A stretch of DNA of 55,940 nt from DATCTV01 sp964400685 (GCA_964400685.1 CAYNVT010000010.1:1-55940), one strand, 5' to 3'. Positions 34,872-44,510 are shown, counted from the first letter of the stretch. Notes: a model not told the origin generated them from the letters alone. Translations and numbers: made by a program.

Positions 34872-36410
34872 TTGAGCAGCCTTTACAATCTTATTCCCTG
34901 GCCTGAAAAACTCATCCAGGAAGAAGGATCCCTCAGCCTTAACGACATTGTCCTCATTTCTTTACCGGAAGATGCGGATGATGCCTGGAAAGCGAAAACC
35001 CGTGTTTTTATAGAAAAACTAAAAGAGCGCTTCGGTATTAATGCCAATATAATTTCAGGATCGGCAGTAAATAAACGAAATTATCCTATCATAATTGAAA
35101 AAAAAGCCGGTACTGTTAATGTTGTTACAAGCATAAATCCAGACGAGACCTACAGTCTGGCAGTAGATGATATCATCCTTATAAGTGCCAATACGCATTG
35201 GGGGCTTCACAATGCATTCATGACGCTGCTGCAGCTTATCATACGAAACGGAAATTCAGCCATTGTTCCAAAGGTTGATATCAAGGACAGACCACGCTTT
35301 TCATGGCGCGGCACGCTCATTGATCCCGCACGGAATTTCCTGCCTGTGGATACAGTTAAAAAATATATCGATTATATTTCCGAACTCAAAATAAATATCC
35401 TCCACTGGCATCTGGTAGATGACCAGGGGTGGCGTATGGAGAGTTTAGTATTCCCTGGGCTGCATCAATCAGGAGGAAAGGGCGGATACTATACCCAGGC
35501 CGAGATCCGCGAGATTATAGCCTATGCAGAAGATCGCAATGTCATGATCCTGCCGGAAATCGACATGCCAGGACATACATCGGCAATGCTTTCAGCCTAT
35601 CCCGGACTGTCCTGTACAGGAGAGCCTGTCGAACTTAAGCAGCGTCCGGGCATATTTGAGTCAGCACTTTGCGTATCGAACAATGCGGTTTATGATTTTA
35701 TCGACAGGCTTATCGGCGAAGTAGCAGGCCTTTTCCCCTTCCCTTATATTCATATAGGCTCAGATGAAGTGGTTGCAAGCGACTGGCTCAATCATGATGC
35801 ATGCACCTCACTTATGAATAGCAACGGAATCAAGGATAAAACAGGTCTTCATGCATATTTTGTCGAGCGCGTAAATGATATCCTCCTGAAGCATAAGAGG
35901 AAGATGATCGCATGGGATGAAGTGGCCCATTTCGCACCTGACAAGGCAGTCATCCAGGCATGGAGAAACCACAAATTCGCATTGGTTGCAGCAGAAATGG
36001 GACATGACGCAATCGTGTCGCCTACCACGCATTGCTATTATGATTACCCCCATCTCGTCACATCCGTTGAAAAGGTGTATTCATTTGAACCTGTTCCCGA
36101 GAACCTCTCCGAAAAATATGCAAATCATATCCTGGGAATCGAGGCCAACCTCTGGGGAGAATGGATAACACCTGAAAGGCTTACGAAAAGGGCCTTTCCA
36201 AGGATGCTCGCCCATGCAGAGGTCTGCTGGACACAAAAAGAAAACCGCAACTATGTTCATTTCAAGGAAAGATTGCATGCCGTATCCGAAGCCATGCAAG
36301 AAAGGGGGGTGAATTTCGGCACGAAATTCGAGCCGTTCCTCTGGCTATGGTTCGGCATCATGAAGCTTTATGATATCCTCTTTATCAGAGATAAAGAAAA
36401 GGACAGCTGA
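34872..36410 (+). CDS. Beta-N-acetylhexosaminidase, glycoside hydrolase family 20
   Basis: A protein of about 512 residues that would release terminal GlcNAc or GalNAc by substrate-assisted catalysis. An N-terminal GH20b-like domain (about 1-140) precedes the barrel starting PRFSWRGTLIDPARNFLPV, with INILHWHLVDDQGWRMES, LPEIDMPGHTSAM and the catalytic Asp-Glu pair (D298-E299) in IHIGSDEVV. TTG at 34872 is chosen as the start because GGAGG (34862-34866) lies 5 nt before it; the ATG at 34854 abuts the preceding stop without a ribosome site. No signal peptide is seen, so it may act in the cytoplasm. A hydrophobic stretch (PFLWLWFGIMKLYDILFI) ends the protein. Confidence 0.9.
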   Translation: MSSLYNLIPWPEKLIQEEGSLSLNDIVLISLPEDADDAWKAKTRVFIEKLKERFGINANIISGSAVNKRNYPIIIEKKAGTVNVVTSINPDETYSLAVDDIILISANTHWGLHNAFMTLLQLIIRNGNSAIVPKVDIKDRPRFSWRGTLIDPARNFLPVDTVKKYIDYISELKINILHWHLVDDQGWRMESLVFPGLHQSGGKGGYYTQAEIREIIAYAEDRNVMILPEIDMPGHTSAMLSAYPGLSCTGEPVELKQRPGIFESALCVSNNAVYDFIDRLIGEVAGLFPFPYIHIGSDEVVASDWLNHDACTSLMNSNGIKDKTGLHAYFVERVNDILLKHKRKMIAWDEVAHFAPDKAVIQAWRNHKFALVAAEMGHDAIVSPTTHCYYDYPHLVTSVEKVYSFEPVPENLSEKYANHILGIEANLWGEWITPERLTKRAFPRMLAHAEVCWTQKENRNYVHFKERLHAVSEAMQERGVNFGTKFEPFLWLWFGIMKLYDILFIRDKEKDS

Positions 36411-36468
36411 CAGCGCCCGGCAGCTTTTTATCAGTCATTTAACTCATGCCCGACACTGGATTTTTCGT

Positions 36469-37869
36469 TTATGCGGCTTCTATCCTGAATGAAGCAGGGC
36501 CCAGCCAGCTCGAAAAGAATTCGGCATCCTTCATACTTTCCGGAAAGGCCGTTCTATACTCATTTGCCCATTCGAAGAAAAAACCCTCTATCGCGGCATC
36601 CACCGGAACAAGCGCCCATACCGAACCACCGGGACCAGTATTGAACGCCGATGATGCCGGCGCCCCCAGCCTTCTTGCAGCCTTGGCTAAAAATATCGTC
36701 TGGGGCGTCTGGTTGCCGAGATGCGTTACCCCTAGGTTCTGTGATTCAAGAGCCAGCCTGCCGAATTCTTTTATATTTAATTCAAGAAGTGAATCTCCGG
36801 CAGCCGGGACTATTTCCAGACTTTCCCTTATGAAATGTTCGAGACGCTTTATGAGGTATACGGGATCAAGGCCTCCCTTTTTTACGGATTTCCTTATTAT
36901 TGCCGGAAATGTCTTCTTTATATAATCCACACCTGCATCCACAAGCACTTCGTTGAGGTTTTTAAACAACGTGGTGTGATGCCTGTTCCAGATATCGACC
37001 AGAACGGATGTGAGCATGTAAATCATATTGTGTTTTCCCAGAATATTATCTGCCATTCCCGCCTTAACCCCGCTTGTTGCAATGCCCATTACATATCCTT
37101 CAGGAAGCGGGATTTCCCTTTCAAGATTAACGGGGCAGAAGGAATACTGGCTGAATCTGTTTTTTGTGCAGCACATGAGCGCAGTATAGTCCTCTCCGCC
37201 GCTCAATGTTCCGGTTCCGATATCCCCGGGCAGTCCTCCGAAATCATGTCCCTTTTCAATAGCCCCGAGATACCCTGCCATTGATTTGTCATCAGGTATA
37301 TTTAAAGCAAATTCAGGCCTTGAATGGAGTCTGTTGACATGAGCGATGCAAAGGGAAAAGCCTGCTATCAGCGCACTCGAACTGCTCATTCCTGATCCGG
37401 AAGGCAGATCGCTGGCAAAGGCTATGTCCGCGCCCTTCAAATCAGGGCCGAAATTACGGGTAATTCTCCTGGCAGCAGTAACCGGGTAGTTCGTCCAATG
37501 CCCCGCCTCGGGTATTAATCCCTCATTCAGGTTGAATGAAGTTTTCTTGACACTGGACATATCGAAAATATTTATCTTGTTGTCATTCCTTCCAACCGCC
37601 ACATAACAGATGCCCCTTTCCAGGGCGGCAAGAAGGCTCCGGCCACCGGCGTAATCAGTATGCTTTCCGAAAAGCTCGATGCGCCCCGGAATAAAAAGCA
37701 TGACCGATTCGGCATCCTTATCTGCCCCCTGTTCAATCAGCTTCGAGCAGCAGATTGCAAGCATATTGGCCTTTGAAACAGAGGCCCTTTTGCTTAAGCC
37801 TTTTTCAACCAGCCTGTCATAGAAGTCATCATATTTTGAGAATTTTGAAAGGCATGTGATCAGGCTCAA
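36469..37869 (-). CDS. GHMP-family sugar kinase, galactokinase-like
   Basis: A 466-residue kinase expected to phosphorylate a hexose at C-1. The galactokinase-type signature PGRIELFGKHTDYAGG (61-76) is followed by the GHMP ATP loop LPSGSGMSSSSAL (155-167) and a C-terminal GHMP motif region (AFNTGPGGSVWAL). It differs from standard galactokinases in the middle (GDIGTGTLSGGEDYTALM), so the sugar may be GalNAc, fucose or another hexose. It overlaps the nucleotidyltransferase gene by 4 nt (ATGA), a kinase-pyrophosphorylase pair that would turn a free sugar into a nucleotide sugar. It converges on the GH20 gene. Confidence 0.86.
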   Translation of the reverse strand: MSLITCLSKFSKYDDFYDRLVEKGLSKRASVSKANMLAICCSKLIEQGADKDAESVMLFIPGRIELFGKHTDYAGGRSLLAALERGICYVAVGRNDNKINIFDMSSVKKTSFNLNEGLIPEAGHWTNYPVTAARRITRNFGPDLKGADIAFASDLPSGSGMSSSSALIAGFSLCIAHVNRLHSRPEFALNIPDDKSMAGYLGAIEKGHDFGGLPGDIGTGTLSGGEDYTALMCCTKNRFSQYSFCPVNLEREIPLPEGYVMGIATSGVKAGMADNILGKHNMIYMLTSVLVDIWNRHHTTLFKNLNEVLVDAGVDYIKKTFPAIIRKSVKKGGLDPVYLIKRLEHFIRESLEIVPAAGDSLLELNIKEFGRLALESQNLGVTHLGNQTPQTIFLAKAARRLGAPASSAFNTGPGGSVWALVPVDAAIEGFFFEWANEYRTAFPESMKDAEFFSSWLGPASFRIEAA

Positions 37870-38678
37870 AGGACGACCTCCTTATGCCTCAAAAAGGTAT
37901 CGACGGACTTGATATCGGAACGCCCTGTCATATCCAGGACACCCAGTCTTACAGGTATCATTCTGAATTTTTCGTTAAGATTGTTCATGGCGTATTCTAC
38001 TGCGGATGCGATCTCGTATTCCCCTCTGACAGAGGGCTTTATAGAACGGCATGCATCAAATATCGACCTGGAGAATCTCCAGCAGTTCATACTTATGTAT
38101 ATACTGCCGGCGTTCTTTTGTATTAATTCTTCTGAAGGCTTCTCTACAATCCTTTTCAAATATAATTCATCATCCGGTTCCAGAAGGGCATTTTTTGATA
38201 CACGTTCAGCCGGGATATTGCCAAGCTCGGAAAGAGCCTTGCCGTCGAATGCAACAGTAGCGCATGAATTGATTTCTCTAATCAGTCTGAGGGCTTCAGC
38301 CGGGTAATAATTGTCCGAATTGATTACGGCAAATGCATCATCTCCTGCGAATCCGGCTGCAGCTGAAACAGCATCGGCAGTGCCTTGAGGCTTTTCCTGC
38401 ACGGCAAAACTGATAGTCACCCTTCCGGTCTTCATGCAAGTGTAATAATCCCTGATGGGATCAAAATCCTCACCAGGCCCGATAACAAGACAAACCTTTG
38501 AAAAACCTGCATCTGCAAGGGCGGTTATGACATAGTCAAGAAACGGCCTGCCAATCGGGATCATTGCCTTTATACCGGTATCGGCGACATGATTCTGCTC
38601 AGGAGTAATCCCTGCATTATTATCCCGGTTCCTCATCCTGGTGCCAAGGCCACGCGCGAGTATTACGGCCTTTTCCAT
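37866..38678 (-). CDS. Sugar-1-phosphate nucleotidyltransferase
   Basis: About 270 residues with the NTP-transferase start MEKAVILARGLGTRMR, where GLGTRM is the nucleotide loop. EKPQGTADAVSAAAGFAGDDAFAVINSDNYY carries the base-specificity and metal-binding residues, and RIVEKPSE follows. It would make an NDP-sugar from the sugar 1-phosphate produced by the overlapping kinase. The ATG at 38678 has a GGGGGA upstream; one at 38693 has none. It lies 28 nt after lon on the same strand and could be read through from its promoter. Confidence 0.88.
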   Translation of the reverse strand: MEKAVILARGLGTRMRNRDNNAGITPEQNHVADTGIKAMIPIGRPFLDYVITALADAGFSKVCLVIGPGEDFDPIRDYYTCMKTGRVTISFAVQEKPQGTADAVSAAAGFAGDDAFAVINSDNYYPAEALRLIREINSCATVAFDGKALSELGNIPAERVSKNALLEPDDELYLKRIVEKPSEELIQKNAGSIYISMNCWRFSRSIFDACRSIKPSVRGEYEIASAVEYAMNNLNEKFRMIPVRLGVLDMTGRSDIKSVDTFLRHKEVVL

Positions 38679-38706
38679 AGCACCATCCCCCATAAAATAA
38701 GATTCG

Positions 38707-40860
38707 TTATGCTGAAACAGGTATTGAACTTAATACTTCTCTGAAAAACAGCGGCGCGGCATCACTGAAGCTGTTAACATATATGATTTCCAGGTTAAGG
38801 GTTGCATCAGCAGTCAGTTTCATTATGTCCGCCTCATTTTTTGCAGGAAGTATCACCCTGCTTATGCCCGCCCTTTCTGCGGCAAGAACCTTCTCTTTTA
38901 TGCCGCCTACAGGAAGTACACGCCCTGACAGGGTCACTTCCCCTGTTATGGCCGTATCATTCCTGACGGGTCTCGCCTGGAAATAGGAAAGGAGCGCACA
39001 GAGAATTGCGAGACCTGCCGAAGGCCCGTCTTTTGATATTGCACCTGCCGGGACATGGATGTGTATGTCTATTTTTGAAAAATCAACAGGTTCAACTACA
39101 AGGTCGGCAATTCTGCTTTTGAGGTATCCGATTGCAATTCTCGCAGATTCCTGCATGACCTGGCCCATATTCCCGGTAAGCTCGATTTTGCCTGAGCCCG
39201 GCATCGACGATACTTCGATAAGCAGAATCTCACCGCCAGCCGGCGTCCATGCAAGACCGGTCGAAATGCCAATGCAGTCGCTGTTCATTGCCTGCTCTTT
39301 GTATCTTGTTACAGGGCCCAGATATTCGCGGACGATTTCACAGGTTATGCGCCCGGGAATATCCTGATCAGACGCCTTTTTCTTGGCAATTTTTCTGAAA
39401 AGGCTTTCAATTTTTCTTTCCAGGTCACGAACACCGGACTCAACAGTATAAGAGTTGATAATCATCATCGTGGCGTCATCGTCAAAAACGACAGGCTCAT
39501 TTTCAAGCCCGGACTCGACCGCCTTTTTGCCGATAAGATGCAGTTTTGCAATATTCAGCTTCTCATCATCGGAATAACCGGGAATGTCGATTATCTCCAT
39601 CCTGTCAAGCAGGGTTACGGGTATTGTTTCAGTAGTGTTTGCCGTTGCTATGAACATGACCTGCGAAAGGTCAAACGGAATTTCCATGTAATTGTCTTTA
39701 AATGAAAAGTTCTGTTCAGGATCTAGAACCTCCAGCATGGCTGATGCAGGGTCGCCCCTGAAATCTTTTCCGAGCTTGTCGATTTCATCGAATATGAATA
39801 CGGGATTCATCGTCCCTGCACGCTGGATTTCCTTGATAATCCTGCCCGGCATGGCTCCTATATATGTCCTTCTGTGGCCCCTTATCTCCGCTTCGTCACG
39901 GATACCGCCGAGCGACATTCTGATATATTTTCTGCCCATCGCCTCTGCAATGCTTTTTCCAAGGGATGTCTTCCCTACCCCCGGAGGCCCCACGAAACAT
40001 ATAATCGAACCTTTCGAATCCGCCTTGAGCTTTTTAACGGCCAGGAACTCCAGTATTCTTTCCTTTGCATCCTTGAGGTTGAAGTGATCCCGGTCAAGTA
40101 CCGTCTTCGCTTTATCGATATCGATGAAATCTTTCGTCCTTATCTCCCAAGGCATGTCAAGAATGAACTCGATATAGCTCCTGCTGACCGTATACTCCGG
40201 AGAATACTGGTGCATATACTTAAGCCTGCCCATTTCCTTGTTAAGGGCTGTCCTTGCCTCTTCAGGCAGGGGGGTCCTTTCGATCTTTTCCTCAAGCTCT
40301 TTCGTCTCTTCTGCCATGGGATTGCTCGCCTTTGTATTATTAGTCCGCTGCGCTTTCGGACTGATGCGGTTAAGATAGCCGAATACAAGCTTTATTCTTG
40401 TCATGCTGTCGGGCGTATAGATAAATCTCATCTTTTCCTGAATCGGCAGGTCGATGTTTGCAGCGACCATATCTGCAAAAATGCCCGGATTCTTCTCTTT
40501 CAGAAGATTTAAGGAGTTAGGAAAAACAAGCTTGACCAGGGCTCTAACCCCCTGGATGAGCCCCTCGTTCAAAAGGTTTTTTTCATACCAGTCAGGGACA
40601 TCTGTAACCTGTATATCACCTATTTCCCCGTCCATGCGCTCCAGAGACCTGACCCTGCATATACCATCGACAAGGACCATGTCGCCGTGTGCTTCTCTGA
40701 CCAGACATCTCAGACCTATATCACCTGAAGACATCGGGGTTTTGAAAAAAACCGACAATTCCCCATTAATCTTCAGAAGCTCAGCCATCTCAGGACTTAC
40801 TTTAAGAGAAAAGGAACTGTGCGGGAAAAAAACATTATCCCTCACTACCATTGCAAACAT
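38707..40860 (-). CDS. lon: ATP-dependent protease Lon, short N-domain form
   Basis: A 717-residue ATP-dependent serine protease that degrades misfolded and regulatory proteins. The AAA+ core has Walker A GPPGVGKT (291-298), followed by RGHRRTYIGAMPGRI and VFIFDEIDKLG. The proteolytic dyad is S614 (KDGPSAG) and K657 (GGIKEK), 43 residues apart as in E. coli Lon. The N-terminal substrate domain is about 65 residues shorter than in E. coli, judged from the Walker A position. A good promoter lies upstream; GGGGG precedes the ATG. Sigma-32 control is plausible because a sigma factor gene is nearby, but this is not shown. Confidence 0.92.
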   Translation of the reverse strand: MFAMVVRDNVFFPHSSFSLKVSPEMAELLKINGELSVFFKTPMSSGDIGLRCLVREAHGDMVLVDGICRVRSLERMDGEIGDIQVTDVPDWYEKNLLNEGLIQGVRALVKLVFPNSLNLLKEKNPGIFADMVAANIDLPIQEKMRFIYTPDSMTRIKLVFGYLNRISPKAQRTNNTKASNPMAEETKELEEKIERTPLPEEARTALNKEMGRLKYMHQYSPEYTVSRSYIEFILDMPWEIRTKDFIDIDKAKTVLDRDHFNLKDAKERILEFLAVKKLKADSKGSIICFVGPPGVGKTSLGKSIAEAMGRKYIRMSLGGIRDEAEIRGHRRTYIGAMPGRIIKEIQRAGTMNPVFIFDEIDKLGKDFRGDPASAMLEVLDPEQNFSFKDNYMEIPFDLSQVMFIATANTTETIPVTLLDRMEIIDIPGYSDDEKLNIAKLHLIGKKAVESGLENEPVVFDDDATMMIINSYTVESGVRDLERKIESLFRKIAKKKASDQDIPGRITCEIVREYLGPVTRYKEQAMNSDCIGISTGLAWTPAGGEILLIEVSSMPGSGKIELTGNMGQVMQESARIAIGYLKSRIADLVVEPVDFSKIDIHIHVPAGAISKDGPSAGLAILCALLSYFQARPVRNDTAITGEVTLSGRVLPVGGIKEKVLAAERAGISRVILPAKNEADIMKLTADATLNLEIIYVNSFSDAAPLFFREVLSSIPVSA

Positions 40861-40882
40861 AATAAAACCCCCACTTGTTTTT

Positions 40883-40910
40883 ATTATACACTTCTTATCG
40901 GTTCATTCAA
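40883..40910 (-). promoter_or_regulatory. Sigma-70 promoter of lon
   Basis: On the minus strand TTGAAT (40905-40910), 16 nt, TATAAT (40883-40888), about 22 nt before the lon start codon. The perfect minus-10 makes this the best vegetative promoter in the window. Confidence 0.7.
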
Positions 40911-40930
40911 GAATAAGCTAAATATAAGAC

Positions 40931-42184
40931 TCAGTCAGATGTCTTCACCACAGGGATTTCAAGCCATGAAGTCGTGAAACGCTTGGACCTTTTTTCCTGA
41001 CGCATGCGCCAGTCCCTGCCAGTCCCTGATGATGCCGGGTTTATGGTTTCAGTCCCCCATTCGGCGTTTATTCTGTCCACCGTCTTCATTAATTCAAGTC
41101 TTCTCGGGTTGTCGATGGAACCGAAAAGGCTTGTCTGAACACTGCCCCTCGGCACAAGACCTGTAAGAGTAATTCCCGTTTTTCTATACGCTGGCCCCTC
41201 GCGGTAAATTCTTTCAAGCAGCCTTACAGCGTACATTATAAGTTCGGGCGTGTATGACGATGGCTCCTGAAGCTCCAGCGAAGCGCCCCTCGAAGTAAAT
41301 CTGCCATCTGTAAATTCGTTTTCAAGAAGGTATACGCTGAGGCCGGATGCCGCCATATCCATTGCCCTCAGCTTTTCGGCGGCGCGGCTGACATAAGACG
41401 ACAGGGCCTCCCTGATCTCCTCGATACGGTAGAGCTTCTGACCGAAGAGCCGCGAACATGTGATGGTCCTCCTTGTAACAGGCTCCGCCCCGGGAGCGAT
41501 ACAGGGAGTGCCCCTCAATTCGTATACCGTTCTCAATCCGGATACAGAGAGTACCTTTCTCAGCCATTCGTCATTTGCATTCTTAAGTTCAAGAGCTGTC
41601 CTGATGCGGTGTTTTTTCAGCACCAGTGAATGGCTGTAGCCTATCCCCCACACATCACCCGTTTCCATTTCCGCAAGCACTTCATCTTCTTTTCCAGTTA
41701 TATCGAACACACCCGCGCCCTTTTTGGCCTTCTTCGAAGCAGCCTTTGCCAGGGTCTTGGTAACGCCTATCCCGATGGATACCGGTATGCCTGTCCATTT
41801 TTTTACGGTCCTTCTGATGTTCTTTGCATAACCTGCAGGGTCAGGGATTTCGGTCAGGTCCAGGAACGCCTCGTCTATGGAGTATATCTCGATGCCCGGG
41901 CTCATTTCCTCGAGGATGCTCATAACCCTGTGCGACAGGTCCGCGTAAAGCGGATAGTTCGATGAAAGCGCGACTACATTATGACGTTCGGCAAGCATCC
42001 TGCATTTGAACAGGGGCTCTCCCATCTTGATGCCTATGGCCTTCGCCTCCTCTGACCTTGCAACTATACAGCCGTCGTTGTTGCTGAGCACTACGACGGG
42101 GACTCCTTTAAGCTTAGGATTGAATACACGCTCGCAGGAGACATAGAAATTGTTGCAGTCGACAAGTGCGTAAATTCTTTTCAT
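40931..42184 (-). CDS. umuC: Y-family DNA polymerase subunit UmuC
   Basis: A 417-residue translesion polymerase subunit. ALVDCNNFYVSCERVFNP carries the first catalytic Asp (D9), and YSIDEAFLDL holds D104-E105. SIGIGVTKTLAKAASKKAKK and the C-terminal UmuC-specific domain follow. With activated UmuD it forms DNA polymerase V for error-prone repair. It overlaps umuD by ATGA, so the two are coupled. Confidence 0.95.
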   Translation of the reverse strand: MKRIYALVDCNNFYVSCERVFNPKLKGVPVVVLSNNDGCIVARSEEAKAIGIKMGEPLFKCRMLAERHNVVALSSNYPLYADLSHRVMSILEEMSPGIEIYSIDEAFLDLTEIPDPAGYAKNIRRTVKKWTGIPVSIGIGVTKTLAKAASKKAKKGAGVFDITGKEDEVLAEMETGDVWGIGYSHSLVLKKHRIRTALELKNANDEWLRKVLSVSGLRTVYELRGTPCIAPGAEPVTRRTITCSRLFGQKLYRIEEIREALSSYVSRAAEKLRAMDMAASGLSVYLLENEFTDGRFTSRGASLELQEPSSYTPELIMYAVRLLERIYREGPAYRKTGITLTGLVPRGSVQTSLFGSIDNPRRLELMKTVDRINAEWGTETINPASSGTGRDWRMRQEKRSKRFTTSWLEIPVVKTSD

Positions 42185-42618
42185 GCCTTATGAATAACGT
42201 ACGTCACTACTCCCCATACTTCGAGATGCATGCCTTCCTTCAGTTCTATTGCCTTATACGAAGGATTTTCAGACAGAAGCCGGCATCCGTTCGAGTCCCT
42301 TCTGAACCTTTTTACAAGAAATTCCCCGTTAAGCACTGCTATCACTATGCTTGAATCGGACGGTTCGATTGCCCTGTCAACAATAAGTATGTCGCCCGGG
42401 TGTATGCCCGAACCTATCATCGATGTCCCTTCGACTTTAACGAAATAGGTCGCTGAAGGGTGCCTTATCAGAAACTCGTTAAGATCCAGCGAACGGTCAA
42501 CAAAATCATCGGCAGGCGAAGGAAATCCGGCGCTTACCCCTGCCGTAAAAAGCGGTATTTCCATCCTGGTACCGCCGTTATGCCGCCATATTTGAGTAAT
42601 CCTGACGTGGTTTTCCAT
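42181..42618 (-). CDS. umuD: UmuD, self-cleaving SOS mutagenesis protein (S24 peptidase)
   Basis: 145 residues. The self-cleavage site is A30-G31 in VSAGFPSPADDF, with the catalytic S66 in GTSMIGSG and K103 in GEFLVKRF. Cleavage-to-Ser-to-Lys spacing (36 and 37 residues) equals that of E. coli UmuD. RecA-stimulated autocleavage yields UmuD' for polymerase V. The ribosome site is weak and the ATG at 42618 is uncertain; one at 42564 is in frame. A 6-bp inverted repeat (42629-42653) lies just upstream. Confidence 0.93.
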   Translation of the reverse strand: MENHVRITQIWRHNGGTRMEIPLFTAGVSAGFPSPADDFVDRSLDLNEFLIRHPSATYFVKVEGTSMIGSGIHPGDILIVDRAIEPSDSSIVIAVLNGEFLVKRFRRDSNGCRLLSENPSYKAIELKEGMHLEVWGVVTYVIHKA

Positions 42619-42628
42619 GACTGAATTC

Positions 42629-42653
42629 TTACACCCTGAGGATTATCGTGTAA
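42629..42653. promoter_or_regulatory. Inverted repeat upstream of umuDC, operator candidate
   Basis: TTACAC (42629-42634) and GTGTAA (42648-42653) are separated by 13 nt and begin 11 nt before umuD. No classical CTGT-N8-ACAG SOS box is present, so this may be a lineage-specific LexA or other regulator site. Confidence 0.3.
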
Positions 42654-42686
42654 AGGCAGACGCATTGACAGCAGTGAATAATAAGC

Positions 42687-44411
42687 TCAGTTCACTGTTT
42701 CATTAAGCTTCTTGTATATTCTGAAAGTGTTTTTAAGGATATGCTTTGAATCCCATATTTCCTGGCCGAGTCTCTTGTGCTCGTCAAGTATCTGCCTGAT
42801 CATATCGGTATCCGTATTGGGATTTATTGTGATAGCCCTGAGGACTACAATCCTTCGTGGTGCGTATCTTGTCGATTCTATACGGGTCCTTGAAACAAAG
42901 GAGTTGTCGTTGTCTCTTATCTTTTTGTGAAGTTCCGTATTGAGCTCATTAAGGACATTGTTGATCATGGTTATGCTTGTGGCATGCTCTTTTGGATTTC
43001 TCATGCATTTATCAAGCATCTTTTTAAGTTCTCTGGGGACAAAACGATAATTGATTATGAAGAGCTCAGGTTTGTTCATCTGCTCGAAAAGGGGCTCCTC
43101 CTCGAGCAGGTCTACGAACGTTTTCTGGAGCAGCCTGGCATGTTCGAATACCAGCTCATAGCCTCTTCTGCCTATAATCTTGAGAGCAGCCCAGGGTTTG
43201 AGGCTGGCAAAGGGTCGGGAACCTTCAAGTGTGAACCTTCCCTGATCGACCGAACCCTCCCTGATGATGTAGTTGGCGGTGTGATAGAGGTATTCCGAAT
43301 CCTCTTCATTTCTGAAAAGGCAGACTCCCATGGAGTTGGGGGCATAAAGCAGCTTGTGGGCATCAAGGCTAACGGAATCGGCCTTCTCTATACCTTTAAG
43401 CATCTCTTTCCCGCTCTCCATAAGTAGGGCGCCTCCGCCCCATGCAGCATCCACATGGTAATGGGAACCGAGTTCATGCGCTATATCCGCAAGCGCCTCC
43501 AGATTGTCAATGTTTCCCGTTTCCGTCGTACCTGCAATGCCCACGATCGAGAGTATCTTGGTCGGCCTCCCGAGGGCCTTGTCTTCTTTCAATATCCTTT
43601 CAATCGTCTGCCAGAGCTTATCGATATCGATATTATTCGTGCACGGATGAACCGGGGAAAAGATGACCCCCTTTTCTCCGATCCCGAGAAGGGCCCCGGA
43701 CTTGCATATTGAATAGTGCCCGCGTTTGGATACCAGGATTACAGCCTGCCTGTATCCATAATATGCGAGCGAGCGTACAAGGCCTTCCTTTCTTATTCCG
43801 CCGAATTTATGCCCGTCCGGAGGGAATGCCTTTGCACAGGCAAGCATGAACGCTGTAAGGTTGGCGATAGTCCCGTCAGAGGTTACATTTCCCAAAGCAA
43901 TTTTATGGTTCTGGATGTTTCTTTCATAAAAGCTGCTGGACCTGTGAAAGACCAGCCTGTGCATCCAGCACAGAAATTCCCTTTCGACAAAGGATGAGGC
44001 CTTTGCGCTTTCAATCTTGACCTGGTTCTGATTGAGGCTGACGGCGATCATTTCAAGAAGGATCATGAAATAGGGAATGGCCGATGTCATGTGGCCGATA
44101 TAATACGGATTGGCCACCTTTACAGAATGTTTTACTACGTTCTTTTTTATCTCATCAAGAAGGTCTTTTACCAGCATCGGAGTTTTGGGCATTTCAGTAT
44201 TGCTGAATATCCTGCTGAGATCTTCCATTGATATGGATGAGTGAATGCCGCCTTTTTCCTTGAAAAAATCATGTATCATGTCAAGGAGGTGCTCCCCGAA
44301 CTCTATGAATCTGTCCGGAGAATTGGGCATTATAAAAAGCTTGCGCATATATTCAGGGGTTGCCTCAATCTCTCTGGAACGCAAGTTTCTGTCTCGTTTA
44401 AGAGAATCCAT
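42687..44411 (-). CDS. PLP-dependent amino-acid decarboxylase, group II (PanP-like possible)
   Basis: 574 residues of the group II decarboxylase fold (aspartate/glutamate/tyrosine type). GNVTSDGTIANLTAFML, H232 (KRGHYSICK), the cofactor-stacking VDAAWGGG (D321) and the Schiff-base lysine K353 in LDAHKLLYAP are visible. Length and the N-terminal region (EATPEYMRKLFIMPNSPDRF) suggest the PanP type of aspartate/glutamate decarboxylase, which can supply beta-alanine for CoA synthesis, but this is not certain. AAGGG precedes the start. It is divergent from rsmI. Confidence 0.85.
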   Translation of the reverse strand: MDSLKRDRNLRSREIEATPEYMRKLFIMPNSPDRFIEFGEHLLDMIHDFFKEKGGIHSSISMEDLSRIFSNTEMPKTPMLVKDLLDEIKKNVVKHSVKVANPYYIGHMTSAIPYFMILLEMIAVSLNQNQVKIESAKASSFVEREFLCWMHRLVFHRSSSFYERNIQNHKIALGNVTSDGTIANLTAFMLACAKAFPPDGHKFGGIRKEGLVRSLAYYGYRQAVILVSKRGHYSICKSGALLGIGEKGVIFSPVHPCTNNIDIDKLWQTIERILKEDKALGRPTKILSIVGIAGTTETGNIDNLEALADIAHELGSHYHVDAAWGGGALLMESGKEMLKGIEKADSVSLDAHKLLYAPNSMGVCLFRNEEDSEYLYHTANYIIREGSVDQGRFTLEGSRPFASLKPWAALKIIGRRGYELVFEHARLLQKTFVDLLEEEPLFEQMNKPELFIINYRFVPRELKKMLDKCMRNPKEHATSITMINNVLNELNTELHKKIRDNDNSFVSRTRIESTRYAPRRIVVLRAITINPNTDTDMIRQILDEHKRLGQEIWDSKHILKNTFRIYKKLNETVN

Positions 44412-44510
44412 TTTTACCCTTCACTTTGTTGAAAACAGATGACATATACATCATTATCCCGTCCCGGGAAAGTAAAGAAAGCAAATAAAACCCGAAATGA
44501 GCGGAGTGAT

